NCBI GenBank assembly: GCA_030278955.1
Contig: JAOANR010000009.1
Location: 36,401,974 to 36,465,973, forward strand
DNA length: 64,000 nucleotides
Source of the DNA: Hygrophila difformis
Taxonomy: Eukaryota; Streptophyta; Magnoliopsida; Lamiales; Acanthaceae
Direction: 5' to 3'
Below are positions 22,324-33,521 of the stretch, in pieces. The notes beneath the pieces were generated by a model. It was given only the letters and a program-made list of their open reading frames with translations, did no database searches and was not told the origin of the DNA. The position numbers were made by a program, and so were the translations under genes. The first letter of the stretch is position 1; every line of letters begins with the position of its first letter.

Positions 22324-22336
22324 AAGGGGGAGAGGA
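22324..22336 (+). other. Polypurine tract, TR-GAG unit 1
   Basis: AAGGGGGAGAGGA immediately before the TG of LTR 2. The preceding GCAGTTATGGGGACATAACT matches the sequence between pol and polypurine tract in element A. Confidence 0.85.
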
Positions 22337-22803
22337 TGTGATACCCCGTAATAATTTGTTTTTGGAGTTCGACTCGATACCATGTATCCTAAATCATAAA
22401 TAAACAAATTCAACTTGTTTTGAACTACGTTATGGCTTGATCCCTTCACCGGGTATGTAGGCATCTTAGAAGTTTTAATTCTAAGTTCAGTCACAAAATA
22501 ACAAAACAAACAAAAAAAAAACCCTACAACTCTCTACACGTTCGAAAAACCTAATCCCGGAGTCGTCGGAGGCACGAAGGCACTCAAAGACTGTATCTAG
22601 GATGAATTTCGGAGACCCCCGTCGCTGTGGTAAGCCTTGATCCATTCTTTTCCATATGTGATTCGAAAACGAATCCTAATTCGATCTTTTTCTATTCTAA
22701 ACCCCGATCCGGATCGAGAGCGAAGAACCCGACAAACGGAGAGGATAAACGGAGGACTGGAAGCCACGCCTCCGAATCGACGATCCCGGACGCTCAACAA
22801 TCT

Positions 22804-24230
22804 GTAAGTTAACGCTTACTTTGGTTTTGGGTTGTTAAAAGATTCGAACATATAGATCTAATGGAACCCTACCTAAAATCTATCTACACCGGCGCAATGC
22901 TTTTATTGAATTTATTCGGACCCCTTAAAACGTTCAAACGAGAAAACTTAAAATACAAAAAACATTTCTAAGACACTGATCTAGCTCTTGTAAAAATTTC
23001 ATAATTTTTCATCGTGTTTCGATATCCGAAAACGATCGTAAACCAGCCTACTTTAGATTTAGATCTTGAAACGAGGATAGATTCTTCATTCGAATTTGTT
23101 GGTGATTTCTACCTTAGATCTAAACCGATCTAGGCTTGGCGTTGAACATAAGAGTTGTAGATCTATACGTTATAAATACCTCCGTAAAATTTCAGAATTT
23201 TTCGTGATGATTTGATATATGAAATCCACCCCAAACCGAACTGGTTTAAAATCGGATCTTGAAAACTGGACAGAACATAGATTCGAACTTGCTGACGTTT
23301 TTGACTAGGGTTCTATGCCGAATTAGATCTTTAGCCGAACATGAAAGTTGTAGATAATTGTCTTAAGATGATCTCTGTAAAATTTCATCAAATTTAGAGT
23401 TTATTTGCTATGGTAGATCTCGAAACTTTTAAACTGCTGTGTGAAAACACGGACAGATTTTTGATCTGACGAAAATTGACGTTGTTGACCTGTTTCGGTA
23501 TCTCGGATCGAAAAAGTTAAAACACGAAAGTTGTAGATCTAGACGTTTTGGAGTCATTCGTGAAATTTCGGAATTTTTGAAATTAAATCTGATTTTAGAC
23601 AAATTTTAGAGTAAACTGTGGTTGACCAAGTCAAATCTTGATATCTTGTGGAAACGGCGAAATTAGCCTTTGAGGTTGAAACGGATAGAAATACTTTGAA
23701 ATACGATACACGAAATGAGAAGATTAAAATATTGCGGGTTATGACTAAGCTAGATACTGTCAATGTTCTCTGCGGCTTGGGACATAAGAGCTCAAATGTA
23801 TGTCTAGGTTGACGTAAGAGCCCTAGCGAAACACTGATCGTATGGCTAGTGGACGGATTAACTCTAATTAAAAGATCGACCATAATACCTGTGGACATAA
23901 GAGCCCAGGCGTAAGGCTGGCGGACATAAGAGCCCTAGCGGTGGTGATCTGTAAAAGAATCAAAACGAGACATCGATAAGGGAATCCAATCAAGTCCTTG
24001 ACAATTTGTGTTTTTTTAAGTTTATGGCAACTTATTTAATTACGTTGCAAGCTATATTGATAATCTTATGAATCCATGTCTTCTAAATTATGCGATTACA
24101 TGAATTGATTAAATTATGCACATGTTTTCATTAAATTTAATTAAAGGCTTTGAAACCTCCTAATCTTGTACGTGTTAACTTACTCAGCAAGTTTTTGCTG
24201 ACCAAACCATATTTTTCCTTTTTCTTTCAG
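22804..24230 (+). other. Putative intron inside LTR 2
   Basis: Same donor (CAATCT/GTAAGTTAAC) and acceptor (CTTTCAG) as LTR 1; 1427 nt; hairpin at 24185-24200. Confidence 0.5.
23776..23939 (+). repeat. Hairpin array, LTR 2
   Basis: Four units as in LTR 1. Unit 1 has decayed on its 3' side (CTCAAA instead of CCCAAG); the others are intact. Confidence 0.65.
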
Positions 24231-24581
24231 GGTTGAGAATTATGCATCGTCATATGCATACTTGGGAAATTTGGGAAGATATATTATTTTGAATTTTTTT
24301 GTATTAGACTAGATCTTGCATGAACGGGCCTGTTTAACCCGTGATTAGGCCATGTTGGACCTATATTTAAATTCTGCTGCATTATACTTATGTAAATATT
24401 ATTTTTCGCTGCAACTTTGATGTATTATTTTTAAATTATATATGAATGGGCTGTTTGAATATTTTAAATTCTGAAAAACCATAGCCTTGCATCTCTTTAG
24501 TAAGCTCAGAGAATTCGTGTCTTGCTAGGGAGGTGTGGCGGTGACATCCCGACCTGGGTGACCAAAAACCGGGGTGTTACA

Positions 24582-25515
24582 AGTTGGTATCAGAGCCCAG
24601 AATATTTTAAAGCTATTTATTTTAAAGAAAATATCTAATACCAAAGTTGGTATCAGAGCCCAGAATATTTTAAAGCTATTTATTTTAAAGAAATATCTGA
24701 TACCAAGTTGGTATCAGAGCCCGGCTATTTTTAAACTATTATTATTTTTAAACTATTATTTTTAAATTATTATTATTTTTAAACTACTATTTTTAAACCG
24801 TTAGTATTTATATTATTCTTGTAGAAACCCTAATTTATTATTTTAAAATTTTCTAGCCCAAAATTTGTTTTTGAGCCCAAGTTATAATTATTTTTGACCC
24901 AATATAGAAGTCTAAGGATTTTAAATATTATTTTAAAGTATTAATTCCATGGAGAAATTTTTATTTTAAAACCATGTGAAAAATATATATATAGTGCATA
25001 AATTATTTTTGGGGGGAAAATCATCATTTGCACTTGCATATTGCATCTCTTCTATGAACTTAGAATCTTGGCGAATTTGAACTTAGAATCTTGGCGAATT
25101 GAACTTAGAATCTTGGCGAATTTGAACTCAGAATCTTGGCGAAATTGAACTTAGATCTTGTCAAATATTAACTTAGATCTCTGCTTGCACCGGATAACAT
25201 AGAGACTTGACATCAAATTAGAAACGCTCACTAGAGACTGATGTTGCCTTAGTTCTAGATCGCGTTCATCTAAGCGCACGCCTAAGTATAACAAATCTCG
25301 GCTTTAGCCATTCCTATCCTGGTACGAACTAGAAAACTTCCTCATGTGGAACAATAAGAAAATCAAGTTTTATTAAAACACTCTTTATTCCAAAGATCTT
25401 GTTGGGATTTCTAAACAACAAATCCGAAAATTTGAAATTAGAAATTTACGAAACGTCTTGTTCGAGCGATCTATCTAAACCAAGATAAGCTAATCTATAC
25501 ACGTTATAACAGAAA
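24582..25515 (+). other. Leader of TR-GAG unit 2 with triplicated primer site
   Basis: TGGTATCAGAGC occurs at 24585-24596, 24648-24659 and 24709-24720, each copy within a ~62-nt repeat. The 22-23 nt repeat at ~25055-25170 has about five copies. gag starts at 25516. Confidence 0.8.
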
Positions 25516-26634
25516 ATGGCGCCTAGGAGGAAACCAAGGAAGGTGAGTCCAAACGGCACTGACGCTAACCTTTCCAACACGCCCAACAACAGTGAAAGTC
25601 CTCAGAACCTAGGAGAGCAAGTGCCTCAAGCGCCCAATAATATGGAAGCACGTTTAAAATCGGTAGAGGAACTCCTAGTAGCATTGGGAAATGCCGAGGT
25701 GCATAGGACACAAACAGTACCTCCGCCAGTAGCTCGAGTCAACTACTTGGCATTAGTGAACCCTTACCACCCACCCCATTATGACGGCCAAGAGGATCCA
25801 GCCAAGTTGGAAGGATCGATCCGTACCTTTGACAAGCTCTTGAACGCTATCAAGTGCCCTGATGAGGAGAAGATACACGTAGTGACCTACTACCTAGGAG
25901 GCGAAGCCGATGAGTGGTGGCAAAATCTCCAAGCAAATTCAGTGGAAGACGAAGAAGCCTACACCTGGGAAGAACTTAAGGAAGCTTTGAGGGAAAGATT
26001 CTACCCACTGAGCACCAAGACTGCGAAGTACGAGGAGTTCATCAACTTAAAGCAAGGTGCACAAACGGTACAAGAGTACTACGACAAATTCAAGGAGCTA
26101 GTACGATTCGCTGCGAGGATAGTACCAACCGACTCTGACAAGGCTCAGAAATTCGAGATGGGTCTGAACCTTAGTATCCGGGAGATACTTGCAGTAGGAC
26201 AATTCCCGAACCTGCAGACGATATATGATCGCGCCGTATCAATTGCTCGAATCCAGCAATTGAAGCGTAAGGAACATGGTGAGTCGAGCAAGGACTCGCA
26301 AGGACTTGAGAAGAAGGATCGGAAAGACAACAACAACAACTCTAGGAAAGACAATGGATCCCGAAGGAAAGGAAATAACGGTCTCAACGATGGGGAAGAC
26401 GACAACCGTAGTGCGTTTATACCACGTTGCCCACGATGCAACCATGCACATCTGGTGCGCCAATGCCCGAAGCCTGGAACCTGCCGTAGGTGCGGCATGC
26501 TTGGTCACAAGGCCAGTGGATGTCGAATGCCAGAGGAGGCGATCGAAAAGAGAGTAGATTTGGTGAACCTTCAGCAATGGGAGAGTGACGAGGAACAAGA
26601 CCAAAACCCAAACCCTCTTGAGAGTAATGTATAG
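25516..26634 (+). CDS. gag of TR-GAG unit 2 (372 aa, intact)
   Basis: Same layout as the copy at 21177: gag core ~85-240, knuckles at 305-317 and 323-336 (CRRCGMLGHKASGC). At positions where the copies differ (EELLVALG, FDKLLNAIKCPDEE) this copy often matches element A's gag, so it may be nearer the ancestral form. No stops or frameshifts. Confidence 0.9.
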   Translation: MAPRRKPRKVSPNGTDANLSNTPNNSESPQNLGEQVPQAPNNMEARLKSVEELLVALGNAEVHRTQTVPPPVARVNYLALVNPYHPPHYDGQEDPAKLEGSIRTFDKLLNAIKCPDEEKIHVVTYYLGGEADEWWQNLQANSVEDEEAYTWEELKEALRERFYPLSTKTAKYEEFINLKQGAQTVQEYYDKFKELVRFAARIVPTDSDKAQKFEMGLNLSIREILAVGQFPNLQTIYDRAVSIARIQQLKRKEHGESSKDSQGLEKKDRKDNNNNSRKDNGSRRKGNNGLNDGEDDNRSAFIPRCPRCNHAHLVRQCPKPGTCRRCGMLGHKASGCRMPEEAIEKRVDLVNLQQWESDEEQDQNPNPLESNV

Positions 26635-26662
26635 GCAGTTATGGGGACATAACTGAAGTCCT

Positions 26663-26675
26663 AAGGGGGAGAGGA
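26663..26675 (+). other. Polypurine tract, TR-GAG unit 2
   Basis: AAGGGGGAGAGGA directly before LTR 3. Confidence 0.85.
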
Positions 26676-27141
26676 TGTGATACCCCGTAATAATTTGTTT
26701 TTGGAGTTCGACTCGATACCATGTATCCTAAATCATAAATAAACAAATTCAACTTGTTTTGAACTACGTTATGGCTTGATCCCTTCACCGGGTACGTAGG
26801 CAGCTTAGAAGTTTTAATTCTAAGTTCAGTCACAAAATAACAAAACAAACAAAAAAAAACCCTACAACTCTCTACACGTTCGAAAAACCTAATCCCGGAG
26901 TCGTCGGAGGCACGAAGGCACTCAAAGACTGTATCTTGGACGAATTTCGGAGACCCCCGTCGCTGTGGTAAGCCTTGATCCATTCTTTTCCATATGTGAT
27001 TCGAAAACGAATCCTAATTCGATCTTTTTCTATTCTAAACCCCGATCCGGATCGAGAGCGAAGAACCCGACAAACGGAGAGGATAAACGGAGGACTGGAA
27101 GCCACGCCTCCGAATCGACGATCCCGGACGCTCAACAATCT

Positions 27142-28563
27142 GTAAGTTAACGCTTACTTTGGTTTTGGGTTGTTAAAAGATTCGAACATATAGATCTAAT
27201 GGAACCCTACCTAAAATCTGTCTACACCGGCGCAACGCTTTTATTGAATTTATTCGGACCCCTTAAAACGTTCAAACGAGAAAACATAAAATACAAAAAA
27301 CATTCCTAAGACACTGATCTAGCTCTTGTAAAAATTTCATAATTTTTCATTGTGTTTCGATGTCCGAAAACGATCGTAAACGAGCCTACTTTAGATTTAG
27401 ATCTTGAAAAGAGGATAGATTCTTTATTCGAACTTGTTGGTGATTTCTACCTTAGATCTAAACCGATCTAGGCTTGGCATTGAACATAAGAGTTGTAGAT
27501 CTATACGTTATGAATACCTCCGTAAAATTTCAGAATTTTTCGTGATGATTTGATATATGAAATCCACCCCAAACCGAACTGGTTTAAAATCGGATCTTGA
27601 AAACTGGACAGAACATAGATTCGAACTTGCTGACGTTTTTGACTAGGGTTCTAGGCCGAATTAGATCTTTAGCCGGAAAGTTGTAGATAATTGTCTTAAG
27701 ATGATCTCTGTAAAATTTCATCAAATTTAGAGTTCATTTGCTATGGTAGATCTCGAAACTTTTAAACTGCTGTGTGAAAACGCGGACAGATTTTTGATCT
27801 GACGAAAATTGACGTTGTTGACCTGTTTCGGTATCTCGGATCGAAAAAGTTAAAACACGAAAGTTGTAGATCTCGACGTTTTGGAGTCAGTCGTGAAATT
27901 TCGGAATTTTTGAAATTAAATCTGATTTTAGACGAATTTTAGAGTAAACTGTGGTTGACCAAGTCAAATCTTGATATCTTGTGGAAACGGCGAAATTAGC
28001 CTTTGAGGTTGAAACTGATAGAAATACTTTGAAATACGATACACGAAACGAGAAGATTAAAATATTGTGGGTTATGACTAAGCTAGATACTGTCAATGTT
28101 CTCTGCGGCTTGGGACATAAGAGCCCAAATGTATGTCTAGGTTGACGTAAGAGCCCTGGCGAAACACTGATCGTATGGCTAGTGGACGGATTAACTCTAA
28201 TTAAAAGATCGACCATGATACCTGTGGACATAAGAGCCCAGGCATAAGGCTGGCGGACATAAGAGCCCTAGCGGTGGTGATCTGTAAAAGAATGAAAACG
28301 AGACATCGATAAGGGAATCCAATCAAGTCCTTGACAATTTGTGTTTTTTTAAATTTATGGCAACTTATTTAATTACGTTGCAAGCTATATTGATGATCTT
28401 ATGAATCCATGTCTTCTAAATTATGCGATTACATGAATTGATTAAATTATGCACATGTTTCAATTAAATTTAATTAAAGGCTTTGAAACCTCCTAATCTT
28501 GTACGTGTTAACTTACTCAGCAAGTTTTTGCTGACCAAACCATATTTTTCCTTTTTCTTTCAG
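27142..28563 (+). other. Putative intron inside LTR 3
   Basis: Donor CAATCT/GTAAGTTAAC at 27142, acceptor CAG at 28561-28563, 1422 nt; hairpin 28518-28533. Confidence 0.5.
28109..28272 (+). repeat. Hairpin array, LTR 3
   Basis: Four units as in LTR 1; unit 1 has CCCAAA and unit 2 CCCTGG on the 3' side, so these stems are weakened. Confidence 0.65.
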
Positions 28564-28914
28564 GGTTGAGAATTATGCATCGTCATATGCATACTTGGGA
28601 AATTTGGGAAGATATATTATTTTGAATTTTTTTGTATTAGACTAGATCTTGCATGAACGGGCCTGTTTAACCCGTGATTAGGCCATGTTGGCCCAATATT
28701 TAAATTCCGCTGCATTATACTTATGTAAATATTATTTTCCGCTGCAACTTTGATGTATTATTTTTAAATTATATATGAATGGGCTGTTTGAATATTTTAA
28801 ATTCTGAAAAACCATAGCCTTGCATCTCTTTAGTTTGCTCGGAGAAACCGTGTCTTGCTAGGGAGGTGTGGCGGTGACATCCCGACCTGGGTGACCAAAA
28901 ACCGGGGTGTTACA

Positions 28915-29736
28915 AAACCTATGTCTCATGGCTTCCACTAATCCAGTCAAAGTATGGATCTGTTCATATTGCAACCTATCATTATCATAGCATAACTTTT
29001 TCCACCAACTTAAAGCATAATCCCTAAATTCAATGACAACTAATTGCAATTTCTTTCTCTCAGAATATCTATGGACATTAAAAATTAATTCCATTTGATC
29101 ATGCCATTCAATGAATTCATTAGGATCAGTGGTCCCCCTGAAGGTTGGAATGGTGAATTTGATAGCCTTAAGACTATCATCAGTGTCTTCCTCTGGAAAC
29201 GCCGCCCTTTGGTTGAATCGGCGAGGTTAGTTCCTTCCCTGCTGGTTTCTTTGGTTGCCTTGGCGCACGGAAACTCGCTCCCAATCATCTTCTCAGTCAT
29301 CATCTTCATCGGAGATGGTTTGAAATCCCTCTTGTTGTCTGATTGGAGCATCCCTTTGAGGTCTCACCCTTGGCTCTCTCCTCTCTTCAGCCGTAGTTTG
29401 AGGGAGTTTGATGTTAGCGCGAGGAGGTCCATACCTTCTGTCGAAGTTTCCAACTTCAGACACCTGTCCCTTCCCTCTATCAGAAGAGCCTGCAATATAA
29501 GATGGATCAGTAGGATTTCTATTCAGGGAATTGAATTTCCTATCAATGACTTTGAGTAAGTCATCTCTGATAATGCTTTGTTGTTCCGCTAGTTTGGCTT
29601 CAAACTTTTCAGTAATATCATTGAGCTGCTCATTAATGCCATGTTCCATTCTGTCCATTTTTTAACAAAGCTCACGGCTTTGTTGAGCAAGTACTGCTTG
29701 AAGTGCTTCCATTGTCAATGGAGTATCACCTGCCAT
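28915..29736 (-). pseudogene. gag N-terminal part of element B
   Basis: ATG at 29736 (MAGDTPLTMEALQ). A TAA at 29662-29664 closes the frame after 24 codons; it then reopens through an Arg/Gln-rich linker into the gag core (EFIEWHDQMELIFN, then ALSWWKKL). The frame ends at the TR-GAG insertion after MRHRF and resumes at 18065. Element B is thus inactive by nonsense as well as by insertion. Confidence 0.85.
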
Positions 29737-31074
29737 AGCAACACTAAAGATTATATGTATAAAAGATTAATAAAAGAATTGAAGAAGTTTGGGGTGATCT
29801 CACAATATCACACAGTGTAGTATTCAATTGGTTTGTCACCAATTCTTCTTCAGAGCCTTCTTGCTTTGGTCACCCAACTTGGATCAAAGTCAGAGGATTG
29901 CGCTTCGAAGTAATGTACGCACAGTACAAGAATCAAGTTGTACTGTTCGACTCAATCAAGAACCGCAACAAACAGCAGAGTGTGATAAATCAGTGCAAGC
30001 AATGTCAAGTTCAATGCGTTAGTCAAATAATTGCAATCAATTGTCTCCTCACAATATAGGCTGAACCCACTGAAATATGAGAAGTGACTCACCAACACTC
30101 GACTCCCAATCCCCCAAAGATTTTTTTAATGTAGACGGTATGAAAATATTGAAGCACGATCAGCTTGTTCCTTTCTTCTTCTTCTTCTTCTTTTTTTTTT
30201 TTTCACTTGTGGCTTTCAACAGCTAGATATCACTTTTGTTAGGGCGAATACTAGCTATATATATCCACTTCTTTTCTTCTCCTTTTTTTTTTGAACTAAG
30301 CTGAACACGCTTTGTCTGCCTTCAAATCTTTCTTTCAGTGCACGCACGCTTTGTGGAATAAGATTGGAACAAGATTTATAGCGCGAGGCGTGAGGAAAAT
30401 AAGGAATTCAACAATTATGATGAGCTGTATCAATTTGGTCCCCACAGTAACAAACCCGTAACAAACACTTAATCCCTTGTAACAAACTCTAAATTCCCGT
30501 AACAAAACGGTCCCCACAGTAACAAACTTTTGTATACTGATCTCCCAATAACACCCTCAGTAATCAGCCCCCAAAGATCAATTATAACCTCTCAAGAACA
30601 CTTAACAAGATTTGATGAACTTGGATGAATATGCCAAGAATACCAAGATCACACAGTACGCTCTTGAGACAATTTCAAGCAATAAATCCGACTAAAACAG
30701 TGAACAATCAATCACAAGCATAAGATTTTCAATCACAGAGGCCAAATAAACAGAAAACACGCTCAAATCAAGCTGGCACAAGGATCAAAGAGACGGATCC
30801 TTTTAAATTCGTATGTATATTCAAAGATATGCACAGAATCTTCAAATAAGCATATCTTTCTCAAATCTTATCCGATTTGGAAGATCTTTATATGCAGATT
30901 TATGTATTCGGCACGAGTATTCCAAATATCAAATCAGATTGGACGAATAATGAACGAAACAATTCCAGAAAATTGAAACAAAATTCTGGCGTGAATAAGA
31001 ACTCAAGAACACGAAGAAATTTATGGATTTTTGATTTATAGGAATTGAAAAACACCTATTGAACTAGAATCGAG
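29737..31074. other. Untranslated leader of element B
   Basis: 1.3 kb between primer site and gag with no ORF of note. It has a (CTT)n/poly-T run near 30175-30205 and several GTTTGTTAC repeats near 30440-30530. The right-arm copy is 60202-61541. Confidence 0.6.
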
Positions 31075-31086
31075 GCTCTGATACCA
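31075..31086 (-). other. Primer binding site of element B (tRNA-Met)
   Basis: TGGTATCAGAGC on the minus strand, 12 bases from the LTR edge at 31099. Confidence 0.9.
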
Positions 31087-31098
31087 AATTTATAATAC

Positions 31099-32063
31099 TG
31101 CCATGGATCGGATTCCAGACACAACAGGACTTTGACGAAACGCGGAAAAAACGAAAAAAGAGAGATAGACGAAACCTACCAATTTGATCAAGAGAATTGA
31201 GATGGAGTTAATCCTCGAGGGAATAAGCGCACCTCCTCTTCCAATGATCCTCCTTGGATGAAGTCGAGCAATCCAGTTTCGAAAATTGCAAGGTGAGTTT
31301 GCCAATTGAAACACACAAAGTTTAAGAACACTCGGAATATCGACTTTTGAAAAAGAGAATTGTATTCATCAAATTAATCAAAAGTGTTTACAATAGTAAT
31401 TGCGGACCTATATATAGGCCCCAAGTAAACCTATCAGCTATGGGAATAAATCCCACAAAATCAGGAAACTAATTCCTCAAATAAGGAAACTAGCTAGATA
31501 TACTAAATCTATTTTAAACAATGAAATAAAATAAAATAACAAAAGATATGGAAACAAGATATGATTCTGCATGCATGAACAGATTTACGTAGCTCGCTTC
31601 ATCTTGGAAAAGCTGTCGCGCGCGTGAAAATGACAGTGTTGCAGAAATCGTAGACTTGCTTCAGAATGCTCGCGATGTTCTTTTGGAAAGCTTATTGAGA
31701 ACGTCGCGTGCGGCTGTCGCGAGGATCGCGTCACTTGATCTTCAAAATTCCGTGAAGTATCCACATACAATGTTCCCTCGCGATGTTTCCACGCGGTGTG
31801 AAATATCATGGCATGCAGTAGAAAATACATCGCTTGCGGCGAGCGGAACTCCTCAGAAATCTGCTAAGTGCTTTTCCGCATAACCTTCTTCCTTCGGCAG
31901 CTTCCATGTGATCATTGTTCTTTCTCCGAAGGTTGGCTTGGTCAGCTCCCATTCTTCCGCATGCGTCCTTAGCAGTCCCGCCACGTGCTTCGTAAACTTC
32001 TTAGCTCTTTGCCTCGAACATGGTCCTTCGGGTATTTGGATCATGGCTTGGGCTACCATGCCA
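31099..32063 (-). repeat. 5' LTR of element B (965 bp)
   Basis: Pairs with 10201-11164. The outer edge is followed by the duplication CTATT (32064-32068). The pol-tail frame is present here too, but without pol upstream. Confidence 0.9.
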
Positions 32064-32345
32064 CTATTTGATGGGAAGCAAAGTTCAAGTGAACCTAACA
32101 AGGCGAGATTGCTAACAGCACTACAGCAGGAATAGGCAGACTTATGCAATTTGAAGATAGACATCGAAAACATGAACCCAAACAAAATTACAATGGAAAA
32201 AAGGAATAGAATGGGAGGAGTAAACTTTATTGAACCATGTGCAACAATTTTCTTGAGTAAAATAGTCCAACAAGCATAGTTTTCGAATACGCTGTTGTCT
32301 CATACTATCATATTCTCAAGGATTTTCATGCAAGTCTTCACTTTG

Positions 32346-32495
32346 TTAAGAACCTTGGACTGCTAGCCTCTGAAGGTGATCTATGAATACTTGCAGACTC
32401 ACATCATCAGTGAAGATCACATCAGATCCAGTACTCATTTCGTGTGCATTGCTGTATGTAGCAGAAGGGTTCAGCTTGGCCAACAGAAATCTTGC
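32346..32495 (-). pseudogene. Sec23 C-terminal exon fragment (left copy)
   Basis: On the minus strand an acceptor CCTGTAG precedes [14 protein letters not shown], then [20 protein letters not shown] and a stop. This is the C-terminus of the COPII coat GTPase activator Sec23. Only this exon is present. Same as 58783-58932. Confidence 0.75.
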
Positions 32496-32881
32496 CTACA
32501 GGGATGCCAACCATTACAAAATGAGCATTTTTTTAAACGATAATAAAAAGCCAAACTATCCATGCACCACAGCATTAAGAACTTCTAATATGAAAATCAC
32601 ATTAGGGCATGGTTCTAAGGACATATCAACACACTTAATATTCTGAAGTCAGAGGAAAAAATGAAATCCTTCCAATTATTGCCTCAATCATTCAGGACAG
32701 TCCTTCCTCAAGCATCTACCAGAAATTTATTCCCTTTTCGCTAACCAACCACGCCCCAACCTAAAAAAGAAGTAAAAATAGAGAAATAAGAAGCAATCAT
32801 AAATCAGAGGGAAAGGAGCATGAAGAAAGAAAGTCTATTCCATTGTGTTCTTTAAGAGCAACAATATAATTGCAAGAAAAC

Positions 32882-32957
32882 CTGTCTATTTGGATCTTTG
32901 GACCTCTCAGCGGACAAAAATGCAATTGCCATAAAATAGTCATCCCAACAAAGATAT
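32882..32957 (-). pseudogene. dCMP deaminase exon fragment (left copy)
   Basis: The exon encodes WDDYFMAIAFLSAERSKDPN, the start of the deoxycytidylate deaminase domain (dCMP to dUMP, thymidylate supply). AG before and GT after are intact. The zinc-binding part is absent, so it is a scrap. Confidence 0.75.
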
Positions 32958-33455
32958 CTGCAATGCAGATGCAACAAAAAATTTGAAGAAAAATTGGAGC
33001 CGCAGCTCATGTTAGTACATACAGCTAGTAGCCTAGCAGTAGTAATAAGAATAACAATGACTATAGTAGTAGTAGTAATAGTAGGAGCAGCAGCAGTTGC
33101 AATAGAGGATTTCAATAACAAAAATAATATTGAAAAGACTGATCTAGAATCAATTTCAACCATCCAGAGCATTTGGTCCATCAATGACATCTGAAATACT
33201 CTAATAGTATAAGAAAGGATACTTTCAACCCTACTTAGGAGGTCCAACAACCAACACGGATGGCAACAGTCGTTTTCATTCCAATTGAAAAGGACAGCGC
33301 ACCGAAATACACAATTCTCACTAACTATAATAATATAAATTAGTGCCAATAAACTTCAGCAAATTTCGGGCGTAGAATAGCACCGAAAAAATTATAAATA
33401 ATATGTTGTGCATCAAAACAGACTATAAATTGGTAATACTTTGAGAATAGAATAC

Positions 33456-33521
33456 CTCAATCACAGTCCCAAGGTAGTCACGAACTGCAGGAATATTGGC
33501 TTCAGCAGAATCAGTGTATAT
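33456..33521 (-). pseudogene. Unassigned exon-like fragment
   Basis: Bounded by AG and GT; encodes IYTDSAEANIPAVRDYLGTV. I do not recognise the donor gene. The right copy (57755-57820) has substitutions, including Arg to Leu. Confidence 0.35.

Larger units (their letters stand above)
22337..24581 (+). repeat. TR-GAG LTR 2, shared middle LTR (2245 bp)
   Basis: Same boundaries as LTR 1. It serves as 3' LTR of unit 1 and 5' LTR of unit 2. Near-identical throughout, with scattered substitutions. Confidence 0.9.
18066..28914 (+). mobile_element. TR-GAG-type complex: LTR-gag-LTR-gag-LTR inserted in gag of element B
   Basis: Three plus-strand LTRs (18066-20311, 22337-24581, 26676-28914) alternate with two short internal regions. 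Each internal region has a tRNA-Met primer site, a leader, one gag ORF and a polypurine tract, but no pol. The block as a whole is flanked by AAACC (18061-18065 and 28915-28919), so it occupies one insertion site; unequal LTR recombination between copies is the simplest origin. It is non-autonomous. Polypurine tract, LTR start and gag resemble element A's family, a likely enzyme donor. Confidence 0.9.
26676..28914 (+). repeat. TR-GAG LTR 3 (2239 bp)
   Basis: Same start and end as LTRs 1 and 2, with a private 6-base deletion near 27675 (GCCGGAAAG for GCCGAACATGAAAG). The inverted copy at 62364-63810 shares that deletion, so it derives from this LTR. Confidence 0.9.
10201..32063 (-). mobile_element. 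Element B: CRM-like Ty3/gypsy retrotransposon, full length but split by two nested insertions
   Basis: LTRs at 10201-11164 and 31099-32063 begin TGGCATGG and end CCATGGCA on the minus strand. The 5-bp target duplication CTATT is at 10196-10200 and 32064-32068. Primer binding site, gag, protease, RT, RNase H and integrase follow in order. Its pol frame runs through the polypurine tract into the 3' LTR, a trait known for CRM centromeric chromoviruses. The solo LTR 11857-14671 and the TR-GAG complex 18066-28914 interrupt it. Without them the element would be ~8.2 kb. It also has nonsense codons, so it is dead. Confidence 0.9.

Noticed and set aside
32852..33349. 165-codon minus-strand ORF (mirror 57929-58426)
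   Set aside because: It only contains the dCMP deaminase exon; the rest reads through intron sequence including TA-repeat DNA.
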